A DNA stretch of 64,000 nt from Sphingobium sp. 15-1 (GTDB lineage: Bacteria > Pseudomonadota > Alphaproteobacteria > Sphingomonadales > Sphingomonadaceae). Positions 9,116-19,643 of this stretch are shown here, piece by piece. How positions within the stretch are numbered: position 1 is the first letter of the stretch; every line of letters begins with the position of its first letter. The stretch lies in contig NZ_JABXJG010000001.1 of the NCBI RefSeq assembly GCF_013375535.1, positions 2,460,001-2,524,000 of the forward strand, given 5' to 3'. The notes beneath the pieces are model-generated. The model was not told the origin of the DNA, made no database searches, and saw nothing but the letters and a program-made list of their open reading frames with translations. The position numbers were made by a program, and so were the translations under genes.

Positions 9116-9649
9116 ATGAATATCGAACTGATCCCCGTTGGCGACGATCCGCCCAACAGCCTGAATGTCATCATCGAGGTTCCGGTCGGCGGCGAGCCGG
9201 TCAAATATGAGTTCGACAAGGCTTCGGGCGCGCTGTTCGTGGACCGCATCCTGCACACGCCAATGCGCTATCCGGCGAATTACGGCTTCGTGCCGCACAC
9301 GCTGTCGCCCGATGGCGATCCGCTGGACGCGCTGGTCATCGCCCGCTCGCCCTTCGTGCCGGGGTCGGTCGTGCGCGCCCGCCCGATCGCCGTGCTGAAT
9401 CTGGAAGACGAAGCCGGCGGCGACGAAAAGCTGGTCTGCGTGCCCGACAACAAGACCTTCCCTTATTATAGCGAGGTCGATGAAAAGGACGATCTGCCCG
9501 GCATCGTGATGGAGCAGATCGAACATTTCTTCACCCACTATAAGGATCTGGAAAAGACCAAGTGGGTGCGCATCGGCACCTGGGGCGGCGCCGAAGATGC
9601 CCGCCGCATCACGCTGGAAGCGATCGAGCGCTACAAGGCGGCGAAATAA
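9116..9649 (+). CDS. ppa: Inorganic pyrophosphatase
   Basis: This soluble family I enzyme hydrolyses pyrophosphate to phosphate and pulls biosynthetic reactions forward. The 177-residue length is typical. It contains YPANYGFVPHTLSPDGDPLD with the metal-binding Asp residues and the later KTFPYYSEVDEKDDLP segment. It is monocistronic and followed by a strong terminator. Confidence 0.96.
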   Translation: MNIELIPVGDDPPNSLNVIIEVPVGGEPVKYEFDKASGALFVDRILHTPMRYPANYGFVPHTLSPDGDPLDALVIARSPFVPGSVVRARPIAVLNLEDEAGGDEKLVCVPDNKTFPYYSEVDEKDDLPGIVMEQIEHFFTHYKDLEKTKWVRIGTWGGAEDARRITLEAIERYKAAK

Positions 9650-9673
9650 GCCGCCTGAGCTGCAAGGCTTGAT

Positions 9674-9710
9674 GAAAAAGGCCGCGTGGATTTTTCACGC
9701 GGCCCTTTTT
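9674..9710 (+). terminator. Intrinsic terminator of ppa
   Basis: GGCCGCGTG (9680-9688) pairs with CACGCGGCC (9696-9704) around a 7-base loop and is followed by five T residues. An A-run on the left flank would let it work on the opposite strand too. Confidence 0.85.
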
Positions 9711-9775
9711 GCATATATCCCATAGCGCCGCTGTTTCGGGTGGGAAGCGGACCGCCTGCTTTCCTTGAAATACAC

Positions 9776-9862
9776 CGTGCTCCTGCGAAGGCAGGAGCCC
9801 AGTCCCGCCGTCTGTGGATCATCGCACTGTTTGAACTGGGCTCCTGCCTTCGCAGGAGCACG
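9776..9862. repeat. Palindromic repeat, CGTGCTCCTGCGAAGG family, copy 1 (long loop)
   Basis: Inverted arms of about 27 bases begin CGTGCTCCTGCGAAGGCAGG and flank a loop of about 35 bases. It lies between the ends of ppa and the convergent MocR gene. Its loop resembles that of the copy at 50637, both containing a TCATCGCA segment. Confidence 0.9.
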
Positions 9863-9922
9863 ATGCGCTTAACGGCTGAGAATGACCGCAACTGGCCAAA
9901 ACCTGCCGGAAAAGCGTTCGCA

Positions 9923-11386
9923 TCAGATCAACCGGTCGGCCTCCAACGCCGCGGCGAGCGAATCGCGGCCTCGCGGCATGCGGGCGTGCAGCCGCGCATC
10001 GGCTTCGGCCAAGCGCTCGACCCCCGCCGTCAACTGCTCCTCGGATAAAGTGAAGGGCAGCCGCAGGAAGCGTTCGAATGCGCCGCTGACGCCGAAACGC
10101 GGCCCCGGCGCGACGCGCACGCCATGGCTTTCGGCAATGGCCGCCAGCGCCGTCGCCTCCCCACGCGGCAGCTCCGCCCAGAGCGATAGCCCGCCCGCAG
10201 GCGATTCGACGCGCCAGTGCGGCAAATGCCGCTCGATCAGCCCCAGAAGATGGTCGCGACGCCCGCGCAGCATCTCCGCCCGAGCGCCCAGCCCTTCGTC
10301 GCCGTCGATCAGATGCGCGACGGCAAGCTGCTCCACCACCGGGCTCGCCATGTCCATCGTCGTGCGCAGGCGGCCCAGCGCGGCGACGGTCTGCGGATCG
10401 GCGCGAATCCAACCGACGCGCAGCCCGCCCCAGAAAATCTTGCTGGCCGAACCCAAAGTGATCACCTGCCGCCCCGAAGGATCATGCACCGCGACGGGCG
10501 GCGGCGGCATATTGTCCAGCCCCATCGCCGCCATCGTCTCGTCGATGATCAGCGGCGTGTGCGACCGGGCGGCGGCGGTCACCAATGCGCGGCGGGTGGC
10601 CGGGTCCATGCTGCGCCCGGTCGGGTTGTGGAAATCCGCAATGATATAGGCGAAGCGCGGGCTGGTCTGGCGGAAGGCCGCCTCCATCGCGTCAATGTCC
10701 CACCCCTGCGCGGGCAGGCCGACCGGCACCGGCACGACATGGGCGCGCTGCAAGGCCTGAATCGCATTATGATAGGTGGGATGATCGATCACCGCCCGGT
10801 CCCCCGGCCCGGCCAGCCAGTGCAGCAGGAGCGAGAATCCCTGCTGCGCGCCGTTGGTGACGATGATCTGGTCCGGACTCGTCGGGCATCCCCGCCGCTC
10901 ATAATGGGCCGCGATCGCCCGACGCAGCGGCGGCAGGCCCAGCGGATCATAGCCCAGCTCGCCCAGAAAGGCGGGCAGCGCCTCCACCGCCACCTGATAG
11001 GCGCGGCCGACGCCCGGCGCGGCGGGCAGCGCGGCATGGGTCCAGTTCAGGATATTGCCGCCGCTCGCCGTATCGATCTCTGGCACGGTCTGTTCCATCC
11101 GGCCCGGCGGCAGGCGGGTGACGCTGCCCGACCCCTGGCGGCTTTCCAGAAATCCCTCGTCGCGCAACCGATCGAAGGCGGCGGCAATAGTCGTACGGCT
11201 GAGCCCCAGCGCGGCGGCCAGTTCCCGTTCCCCCGGCAAGCGGACATTCAAGCCGACGCGCCCGTCCAGCACCAGCATCCGCAACGCCTGCGCCAATTGG
11301 CGATAGGCGGGCTCGGCGCTGTCCTCGGCGCGCCAGGCGCCCAGCAGGCGCAAAAGGGATGGTGGCCGCAACAGGGAAGTGGACAT
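9923..11386 (-). CDS. MocR-type regulator: GntR DNA-binding domain fused to aminotransferase domain
   Basis: The 487-residue protein has an N-terminal GntR winged helix (about residues 20-85, with RLPGERELAAALGLSRTTI) fused to a fold type I aminotransferase-like domain. The PLP-binding lysine is in ITLGSASKIFWGGLRVGW. MocR proteins such as PdxR and GabR use the domain as an effector sensor for PLP, amines or amino acids. The ATG at 11386 sits at the natural N-terminus; an upstream in-frame codon adds only an unrelated extension. It is divergent from a YczE-like membrane gene, a pairing seen repeatedly for MocR regulators. Confidence 0.9.
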   Translation of the reverse strand: MSTSLLRPPSLLRLLGAWRAEDSAEPAYRQLAQALRMLVLDGRVGLNVRLPGERELAAALGLSRTTIAAAFDRLRDEGFLESRQGSGSVTRLPPGRMEQTVPEIDTASGGNILNWTHAALPAAPGVGRAYQVAVEALPAFLGELGYDPLGLPPLRRAIAAHYERRGCPTSPDQIIVTNGAQQGFSLLLHWLAGPGDRAVIDHPTYHNAIQALQRAHVVPVPVGLPAQGWDIDAMEAAFRQTSPRFAYIIADFHNPTGRSMDPATRRALVTAAARSHTPLIIDETMAAMGLDNMPPPPVAVHDPSGRQVITLGSASKIFWGGLRVGWIRADPQTVAALGRLRTTMDMASPVVEQLAVAHLIDGDEGLGARAEMLRGRRDHLLGLIERHLPHWRVESPAGGLSLWAELPRGEATALAAIAESHGVRVAPGPRFGVSGAFERFLRLPFTLSEEQLTAGVERLAEADARLHARMPRGRDSLAAALEADRLI

Positions 11387-11416
11387 GGCAATCCGTTCCA
11401 ATCCAGAGAATGAAGG

Positions 11417-11453
11417 GGCCACTTACCCAATACTGGCCGTTTTGTAAAAGGCC
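11417..11453. promoter_or_regulatory. Candidate MocR operator in the divergent intergenic region
   Basis: Three GGCC(A/G) half-sites occur at 11417, 11435 and 11450, spaced 18 and 15 bases apart, within the 77-base region between the two divergent genes. Direct repeats here are expected for MocR binding, but no consensus can be confirmed from one sequence. Confidence 0.3.
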
Positions 11454-11463
11454 ATTTCGGGCG

Positions 11464-12078
11464 ATGTCCTCCGCCATGATGATGCACCGCCGCCTGTTTC
11501 AGCTTTTCTGGGGCCTGGGCCTCTATGGTTTTTCCATGGCGCTGATGCTGCGCGCCAATCTGGGGCTGGACCCCTGGGACGTGCTGCACCAGGGGCTGGC
11601 GCCGCGCCTGGGGCTGAGTTTCGGCATGACGGTCAATCTGATCGGCGCGGTCGTACTGCTGCTCTGGTGGCCGCTGCGCCAAAGGCCCGGCATCGGCACC
11701 GTCTGCAACATCGTGGTGATCGGGACGGCGGTGGACCTGAGCCTGATGATCCTGCCAGTGCCGGAGGGCTACGCATTGCGCTTCGCCTGGCTGGCGGCCG
11801 GGATCGTGCTCAACGGCATTGCGGGCGGCGCCTATATCGGCGCGGGCCTGGGGCCGGGGCCGCGCGACGGGCTGATGACCGGATTCTGCCGCCGCACCGG
11901 ATGGCCGGTCAAATGGGTGCGCACCGGCATCGAGATCGGCGTGCTGGCGATCGGCTGGCTGCTGGGCGGCACGGTCGGGCTTGGCACCATCCTTTATGCG
12001 GCGACGATCGGCTGGATCGTGCACCATGCCATGCCCTTCTTCACCATCGCGCCCCGCGAGCGTCCCGCGCTGACCTGA
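11464..12078 (+). CDS. YczE/YyaS/YitT-family integral membrane protein
   Basis: The 204-residue protein has about five membrane segments and the family pattern LGLDPWDVLHQGLA and GAGLGPGPRDGLM in pseudo-repeated halves. YczE-like proteins are uncharacterised or possible transporters. In several bacteria they are paired with MocR regulators, as here with the divergent gene, so this protein is the obvious regulatory target. The start at 11464 is chosen over the weak ATG cluster at 11476-11482; either is possible. Confidence 0.85.
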   Translation: MSSAMMMHRRLFQLFWGLGLYGFSMALMLRANLGLDPWDVLHQGLAPRLGLSFGMTVNLIGAVVLLLWWPLRQRPGIGTVCNIVVIGTAVDLSLMILPVPEGYALRFAWLAAGIVLNGIAGGAYIGAGLGPGPRDGLMTGFCRRTGWPVKWVRTGIEIGVLAIGWLLGGTVGLGTILYAATIGWIVHHAMPFFTIAPRERPALT

Positions 12079-12197
12079 TCCGGTTGCCCCCTGACCGGCC
12101 GGCATGGAGCCCGCCGGCCGGTCCTTTTATTTCGGCAGGGTATCGACAGAGGCGATCGGCGCCATATCTTGGCCTCTCACATCATGAGGAGAGCTTG

Positions 12198-12704
12198 GTG
12201 GCCACCGACCTGTACGACCTGACCGTTCCCGCCTTCATCCGGGGCCTGCGCAACCTGTCCGCGCTTCTGGACAAGGGCGCGGCCTATGCCGCTGAAAAAG
12301 GGATCGATCCGCTGACATTGACGCAGGCGCGGCTGATCGAGGATATGGCCCCCCTCACCGCCCAAGTGCAATATGCCAGCGATGGCGCCAAGGGCGCGGT
12401 GATCCGCATCGGCGCGCTCGATCCGGTACCGATGGCCGACAGCGAACAGAGCTTTGCCGATCTGCAGGACCGGATCGCGAAGACGATCGCCTTCCTCGAA
12501 TCCGTGCCCCGCGAACGGATCGACGGCCGGGACGATGTGGAGGTGGTGCTCAAGACCCCGCGCGGCGAATTCCCCTTCACCGGGCGCAGCCATGCGCTGG
12601 GCTTCGCCCTGCCCAATTTCTATTTCCATGTGACGACGGCCTATGCGCTGCTGCGGCAAGCGGGTGTGCCGATCGGCAAGCTCGATTATCTGGGCGGCAT
12701 CTAA
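12198..12704 (+). CDS. DUF1993 family protein
   Basis: The 168-residue protein shows the DUF1993 layout: a DinB-like helical bundle beginning LYDLTVPAFIRGLRNLSALLDK and ending FPNFYFHVTTAYALLRQAGV-like sequence with KLDYLGG. The family is uncharacterised; the fold resembles DinB/YfiT metal-binding bundles, with a His in FYFHVTT. I chose the GTG at 12198 because GAGGAG lies about 6 bases upstream. A longer open frame runs back into the YczE gene and is a shadow. Confidence 0.85.
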   Translation: MATDLYDLTVPAFIRGLRNLSALLDKGAAYAAEKGIDPLTLTQARLIEDMAPLTAQVQYASDGAKGAVIRIGALDPVPMADSEQSFADLQDRIAKTIAFLESVPRERIDGRDDVEVVLKTPRGEFPFTGRSHALGFALPNFYFHVTTAYALLRQAGVPIGKLDYLGGI

Positions 12705-12721
12705 CCGCCTACCTGCACGGC

Positions 12722-12751
12722 AAGCCCGGCCTTCAATTCAAGGCTGGGCTT
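12722..12751. terminator. Hairpin between convergent genes
   Basis: AAGCCCGGCCTT and AAGGCTGGGCTT pair with one mismatch around a 6-base loop. The hairpin overlaps the last codons of the minus-strand lipoprotein gene and lies 18 bases after the DUF1993 stop. There is no long T-run, so termination is probable but not certain. Confidence 0.5.
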
Positions 12752-13247
12752 GATCGTCCCGCATACCGCCGCAGCCGCTCAGCGTCCCTTCGCCAAAGGC
12801 GATCGCTACCCGGTCGGACCAGACGGCATCGCTCATCCCGTCGCTGCATGGTCCTTCGGTGACGGTCATCGAAAAACCAACGCCCATATAGCGGATGGCC
12901 CGCCCGTCGTCGTGGCGCGAAACGGCGTAGCGGACCGGCGCCTTGTCCGGTCGCTCCAATGTGACGACCGATCCCTTCACCGTCACAGCCCAAAAGGGCT
13001 CTGTCCCGATCGCCCGATACCGATTCTCAGCGGGTCGGCCGGGATCGGGCGGCGGCGCAGCCGGTTCCTCCTCTGTTCCACGTGGAACCCTTTGCGCCTC
13101 GTTTTCAACGCTTTGGTTCGCCACTTCATTCTGGATGATGATCGGCGCGGATGCCTGGGACTGCGCGATATTCGCGGCGGGCACTTCCTTCTCGCCGCCA
13201 CAGCCCGCCATCGTCAGGGCGGAAGCCAGAAGCCAGAACCGCCTCAC
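12738..13247 (-). CDS. COG3650-like lipoprotein
   Basis: The 169-residue protein has a signal peptide ending in a lipobox (LTMAGC, Cys-16), then a Pro/Glu-rich linker. Its C-terminal domain of about 90 residues begins YRAIGTEPFWAV and ends with CSDGMSD. The GTEPFW motif marks a family of membrane-associated bacterial lipoproteins of unknown function, some related to copper or heat-shock HslJ-like proteins. Its start overlaps the tag stop by 4 bases (ATGA type). A parS-like 16-mer lies inside the gene at 13074-13089. Confidence 0.8.
   Translation of the reverse strand: MRRFWLLASALTMAGCGGEKEVPAANIAQSQASAPIIIQNEVANQSVENEAQRVPRGTEEEPAAPPPDPGRPAENRYRAIGTEPFWAVTVKGSVVTLERPDKAPVRYAVSRHDDGRAIRYMGVGFSMTVTEGPCSDGMSDAVWSDRVAIAFGEGTLSGCGGMRDDQAQP
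13074..13089. other. parS-like ParB-binding site (15 of 16)
   Basis: TGTTCCACGTGGAACC differs by one terminal base from the perfect palindrome TGTTCCACGTGGAACA found twice near parAB. It lies inside the COG3650-like lipoprotein gene, about 16 kb from parB. Confidence 0.75.
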
Positions 13248-13807
13248 GCCGCCGCGACCTGCCCCCGCCGGAAGCAGCTTGCCGCATGATCGTTCACCAT
13301 CCCCACCGCCTGCATCCAGGCATAGACGATGGTCGGCCCGACAAATTTGAAACCGCGCTGTTTGAGGTCCTTCGAAATCGCTTCAGACAGCGCGGTCTTC
13401 GCCGGGAAGGTCAAGCCATCGTTCCGGATCGGCTTTCCCTTCACAAAGCCCCAGGCATAGGCGGAAAAATCCTCGCCCCGCTCACGCATTTCGCAAAATA
13501 TCTGCGCGCCCCGGATCGTCGCGTCGATCTTCGCCCGCGCCCGGACGATGCCGGGATCGCCCATCAGCCGCTCGACATCCGCCGGGCCAAAGGCTGCCAC
13601 CTCGTCCGGATCGAAACCGGCAAAGGCGGCGCGGAACGCCTCCCGCTTGCGCAGGATCGTGATCCAGGAGAGGCCCGCCTGGAACCCCTCCAGCATCAGC
13701 GTTTCCCAGAGCATGCGCGAATCCCGCTCCGGCACGCCCCATTCTTCATCATGATATTGGCAGTAAAGCGGGTCGGTCCCGGCCCAGCCGCAACGGACCC
13801 GCTCCAT
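13244..13807 (-). CDS. tag: DNA-3-methyladenine glycosylase I
   Basis: Tag removes 3-methyladenine from alkylated DNA in base excision repair. The 187-residue protein has the family N-terminus (RCGWAGTDPLYCQYHDEEWG), the catalytic region (FQAGLSWITILRKREAF) and the zinc-site Cys/His residues near both ends, including YAWMQAVGMVNDH and C. It follows gyrB after 3 bases and overlaps the lipoprotein gene, so gyrB-tag-lipoprotein is likely one transcript. Confidence 0.95.
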   Translation of the reverse strand: MERVRCGWAGTDPLYCQYHDEEWGVPERDSRMLWETLMLEGFQAGLSWITILRKREAFRAAFAGFDPDEVAAFGPADVERLMGDPGIVRARAKIDATIRGAQIFCEMRERGEDFSAYAWGFVKGKPIRNDGLTFPAKTALSEAISKDLKQRGFKFVGPTIVYAWMQAVGMVNDHAASCFRRGQVAAA

Positions 13808-13810
13808 GAG

Positions 13811-16402
<2,592 letters not shown>

Positions 16403-16404
16403 CT

Positions 16405-16887
16405 ATGCGTGTCGTCCTTGCCCTGGCCCTGATGCTCGCCGCCTGCTCCAAAAGCAGCGACGTGCTGGAGGATTTGCCCAACAGTTCCCTGGCCGGCGCA
16501 CCGCGGGAGGATGTGCCTGAAACCCGCCTGGAATCGACCCTGACGCGCCCGGTGACGATTGGTGAGGACGGTCCGCGTCTCGACGCCTGCGGGGCGATGG
16601 GACAGGCGGCGCGGGTCGGCGCCAAGGGGCTGGCGGTGCGCGCCGCCCCCTTTGCCGACGCGAAGGAGGTCGCCCGGATGGGAGAAGGCGGCCGCGCCTG
16701 GGTCTGCACCCGCAGCCTCGACCAGAAATGGCTGGGGGTGGTGATCGTGCCGCCGCCTCCGGCCGACAATGCGGCGGAGCCGGCCGATTGCGGCGTCTCC
16801 GAACCGGTGGACCGCAAGCAATCCTATGACGGCCCCTGCCCCAGCGGCTGGGTGTCGAGCGCCGCAATCAGGCTAATCGCGGGTTAG
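16405..16887 (+). CDS. Lipoprotein with SH3-like domain
   Basis: The 160-residue protein has a short signal peptide with a lipobox (LMLAAC, Cys-14). A single domain around VGAKGLAVRAAPFADAKEVA follows, which matches the bacterial SH3 pattern with its conserved LAVRAAP start. Cys residues at the domain edges may form disulfides. Such domains bind peptidoglycan or proteins in the periplasm; no specific role can be given. It is divergent from gyrB with 86 bases between the starts. Confidence 0.7.
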   Translation: MRVVLALALMLAACSKSSDVLEDLPNSSLAGAPREDVPETRLESTLTRPVTIGEDGPRLDACGAMGQAARVGAKGLAVRAAPFADAKEVARMGEGGRAWVCTRSLDQKWLGVVIVPPPPADNAAEPADCGVSEPVDRKQSYDGPCPSGWVSSAAIRLIAG

Positions 16888-16960
16888 GGGTGGGTGGCGG
16901 GTACTGATGTTCGCCCTATGGCGCACCGTGCTCCCCTTCAGAAGCGCCTATCCACCCCAT

Positions 16961-19372
16961 TCAATCCGTCCGCATCGCTTCCGCCACCAGGGCTTCCGCT
17001 TCGATCAGCAGCGCGTCCTCCACCTCATGCTGGGCGACCTGCTCGCGGCCGATGAGGATCAGGACCGGAACGGCGAGCGGACTCACCCGATCCAGATCGA
17101 CGTGCAGCATCGTGGCCGAGGCGCGATCGATCAGATCGCCCAGACGCCCCACATCGGTCATCTTTGCCCGGGCATCGGCCCAGGCCGCCCTCAGCAGCAG
17201 ATGGTCGGGCTGATATTTGCGCAGCACGTCGTAGATGAGGTCGGTCGAGAAGGTGACCTGCCGCCCGGTCTTGCGCTTGCCGGGATGCTGGCGCTCGATC
17301 AGGCCGGAGATCACCGCCACGTCGCGGAACGCGCGCTTCAGCAGGCTCGACTGTTCCACCCATTCGATGAACTCATGGTCCAGAATGTCGGCGGAAAAGA
17401 GACTTTGCGGGTCGGTCACAGGCTTCAACCCATAGACGGCAAGCGCATAGTCGTTGGAGACGAAGCCCATCGGCATCAGCCCCTGCGCGTCCATGCGGCG
17501 GGTGAGCAGCATCCCCAGCGACTGATGCGCGTTCCACCCTTCGAAACTGTAGCAGACGAGATAGTGGCGCCCTTCATGGGGGAAGGTCTCGATCAGAAGC
17601 TGCCCCGGTTCCGGCAGGGCCGAGCGATATTTCTGCACCTCCAGCCAGTCGCGCACATCCTCCGGAAAGCGGCTCCATTGATCGGGTTCGGCCAGGAAAT
17701 GGCGCACCCGTTCGGCCAGGCGCGTCGACATCGCCATGCGGGTGCCGCCCCAACTGGGAATGCGCGCCTGCTTCGACGTGGCGCGAACGATCAGGTCGGT
17801 CGTGTCCATCCGCACCGCCTCCAGCGCCATGCCGGAGAAGAAGAAGCTGTCGCCGGGCCGGAGCGTGGCGGCGAACCCCTCCTCCACCGTGCCCAATTTG
17901 CGGCCATTGGCGAAACGCACGTCCAGCGCCGGCTGGTCGACGATGATGCCCGCATTCAGCCGATGCTGCTGGATGAAGCGGGGGTGAGAGACGCGCCATG
18001 TTCCATCAGGATCATGGGTCAGCCGCTTGAACCGGTCATAAGCGCGCAGGGCATAGCCGCCGCCCTCGATGAAGTGGAGGACGTTGGCGAAGGCCTCTTT
18101 CGTCAGCGCGCCATAGGGGGTGGCGGAGCGGATTTCCGCCAGCAATTGCTCTTCGCGGAAGGGCGCGGCGCAGGCGAGGCCCATGACATGCTGGGCAAGG
18201 ACGTCGAGGCTGCCGGGGCGGAAATCGTCGGTGTCGCGTTCGCCCGCTTCGACCGCGTCGAGGGCGGCGCGGGCTTCCAGATATTCGAAGCGGTTGCCGG
18301 GGATGAGGATGGCTTCGCTAGGCGTGTCGAGCCGATGATTGGCGCGGCCGATGCGCTGGAGCAGGCGCGAGCTGCCCTTGGGCGCCCCCATCTGGATCAC
18401 GCAATCGACATTGCCCCAGTCGACGCCCAGGTCGAGCGAGGCAGTGGCGACCAGGGCGCGCAGCTTTCCCGCCGCCATCGCCGCCTCGACCTTGCGCCGG
18501 GCCTCGATCGACAGGCTGCCATGGTGGATGGCGATCGGCAGGTTGCCGTCGTTGGCCGACCATAATTCCTGGAAGATGAGTTCGGCCAGACCACGAGTGT
18601 TGCAGAAGACCAGCGTCGTGGCCCGGCGCTCGATTTCCTCCATGACCTGGCGCGCGGCATATTTGCCGCTGTGGCCGGACCAGGGGATGCGGCCTTCGGG
18701 GATGAGGATCGCGACATGAGGCTCCGCCCCCTGCTCACCGATGACTGGAGTGACCGCGCCAATGTCTCCGTCCGGCGCGAGCCAGGCGCGATAGGCGTCG
18801 ACATCCGCGACGGTGGCGGACAAAGCGACGCGGCGCAGACCGGGATTGATCGCCTGTAGGCGCGAGAGGGAGAGGTTGAGGATGTCGCCGCGCTTTTGCG
18901 TGGCGAAGGCGTGGACCTCGTCGATGATGACAGTCTTCAGGCTCGCGAACATCAGGAAGCTGTCGGGATAGCTCAGCAGCAGCGACAGCGATTCCGGGGT
19001 GGTGAGCAGGATTTGCGGCGGGCGGGCGCGCTGGCGCGCCTTGCGATCGGAGGGAGTGTCGCCGGTGCGGGTCTCCACGCGGATCGGCAGGCCCATTTCC
19101 TCGATCGGCGCGAGCAGGTTGCGCCGGACGTCGACGGCGAGCGCCTTGAGGGGCGAGACATAGAGGGTGTGGAGCCCGTCCGCCGGGTTTTCGATCAGGT
19201 CGGTCAGGGTCGGCAGGAACCCCGCCAGCGTCTTGCCCGCGCCGGTGGGCGCGACGAGCAACGCATGGCTGCCGGATCGGGCGGCGCTCAACATGTCGCG
19301 CTGATGGCGGCGGGGTGTCCAGCCGCGGGAGGTGAACCATTGCTCCAGCAGTTCGGGTAGGCGTTGGTTCAT
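16961..19372 (-). CDS. Ligase-associated DEXH-box DNA helicase (Lhr-like)
   Basis: The 803-residue superfamily 2 helicase has Walker A (APTGAGKTLAGFLP), DEVH (VIIDEVHAF), SAT (ALSATVADV) and motif VI (QRIGRANHR). A winged helix and long C-terminal region characteristic of Lhr-type helicases follow. In alphaproteobacteria this family is named for its clustering with an ATP-dependent DNA ligase, an exonuclease and the PdeM nuclease in DNA damage response loci. Here none is adjacent, and the pdeM gene is at 55060. The ATG at 19372 begins MNQRLPELL, the natural start. Confidence 0.93.
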   Translation of the reverse strand: MNQRLPELLEQWFTSRGWTPRRHQRDMLSAARSGSHALLVAPTGAGKTLAGFLPTLTDLIENPADGLHTLYVSPLKALAVDVRRNLLAPIEEMGLPIRVETRTGDTPSDRKARQRARPPQILLTTPESLSLLLSYPDSFLMFASLKTVIIDEVHAFATQKRGDILNLSLSRLQAINPGLRRVALSATVADVDAYRAWLAPDGDIGAVTPVIGEQGAEPHVAILIPEGRIPWSGHSGKYAARQVMEEIERRATTLVFCNTRGLAELIFQELWSANDGNLPIAIHHGSLSIEARRKVEAAMAAGKLRALVATASLDLGVDWGNVDCVIQMGAPKGSSRLLQRIGRANHRLDTPSEAILIPGNRFEYLEARAALDAVEAGERDTDDFRPGSLDVLAQHVMGLACAAPFREEQLLAEIRSATPYGALTKEAFANVLHFIEGGGYALRAYDRFKRLTHDPDGTWRVSHPRFIQQHRLNAGIIVDQPALDVRFANGRKLGTVEEGFAATLRPGDSFFFSGMALEAVRMDTTDLIVRATSKQARIPSWGGTRMAMSTRLAERVRHFLAEPDQWSRFPEDVRDWLEVQKYRSALPEPGQLLIETFPHEGRHYLVCYSFEGWNAHQSLGMLLTRRMDAQGLMPMGFVSNDYALAVYGLKPVTDPQSLFSADILDHEFIEWVEQSSLLKRAFRDVAVISGLIERQHPGKRKTGRQVTFSTDLIYDVLRKYQPDHLLLRAAWADARAKMTDVGRLGDLIDRASATMLHVDLDRVSPLAVPVLILIGREQVAQHEVEDALLIEAEALVAEAMRTD

Positions 19373-19434
19373 GGGGAGGATGTAGGATGAGAATATATAA
19401 ACGTCATCTTGTTCAACGCTGCCTCGCCTCAAAA

Positions 19435-19512
19435 CGCTCCGTGCTCCTGCGCAGGCAGGAGCCCAGTTCAAACGGCAGGACTGGGCTCCTGCCTGTGCAG
19501 GAGCACGGAGCG
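19435..19512. repeat. Palindromic repeat, CGTGCTCCTGCGAAGG family, copy 2
   Basis: Arms extended to CGCTCCGTGCTCCTGCGC flank a short loop. It lies in the divergent region between the helicase and the PLP-enzyme gene, upstream of both starts, so here it cannot act simply as a terminator. Confidence 0.88.
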
Positions 19513-19643
19513 CCTAGTAATTTAAGTTTGGTTCCATGAAATAATCTAACAAATCCGCTCTGGCCCCCTCCCCCCGAAAAGCGTTACACTCCCTGCCATC
19601 AGAGCGGCGCAGCAGACGCCGCAGAGACATGCAGGAGAATAGA

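Noticed and set aside
9776..9862. CRISPR-like spacing of the dispersed palindromes
   Set aside because: Copies are kilobases apart with no regular spacers and no cas genes.
16907..18565. 552-codon plus-strand frame antisense to the helicase gene
   Set aside because: The helicase motifs on the minus strand are complete and in order, so this is a mirror frame.
19373..19643. Possible SAM-type riboswitch upstream of the cystathionine gamma-synthase-like gene
   Set aside because: I looked for SAM-II-like conserved bases and found none; the region is mostly a dispersed palindrome and AT-rich promoter-like sequence.
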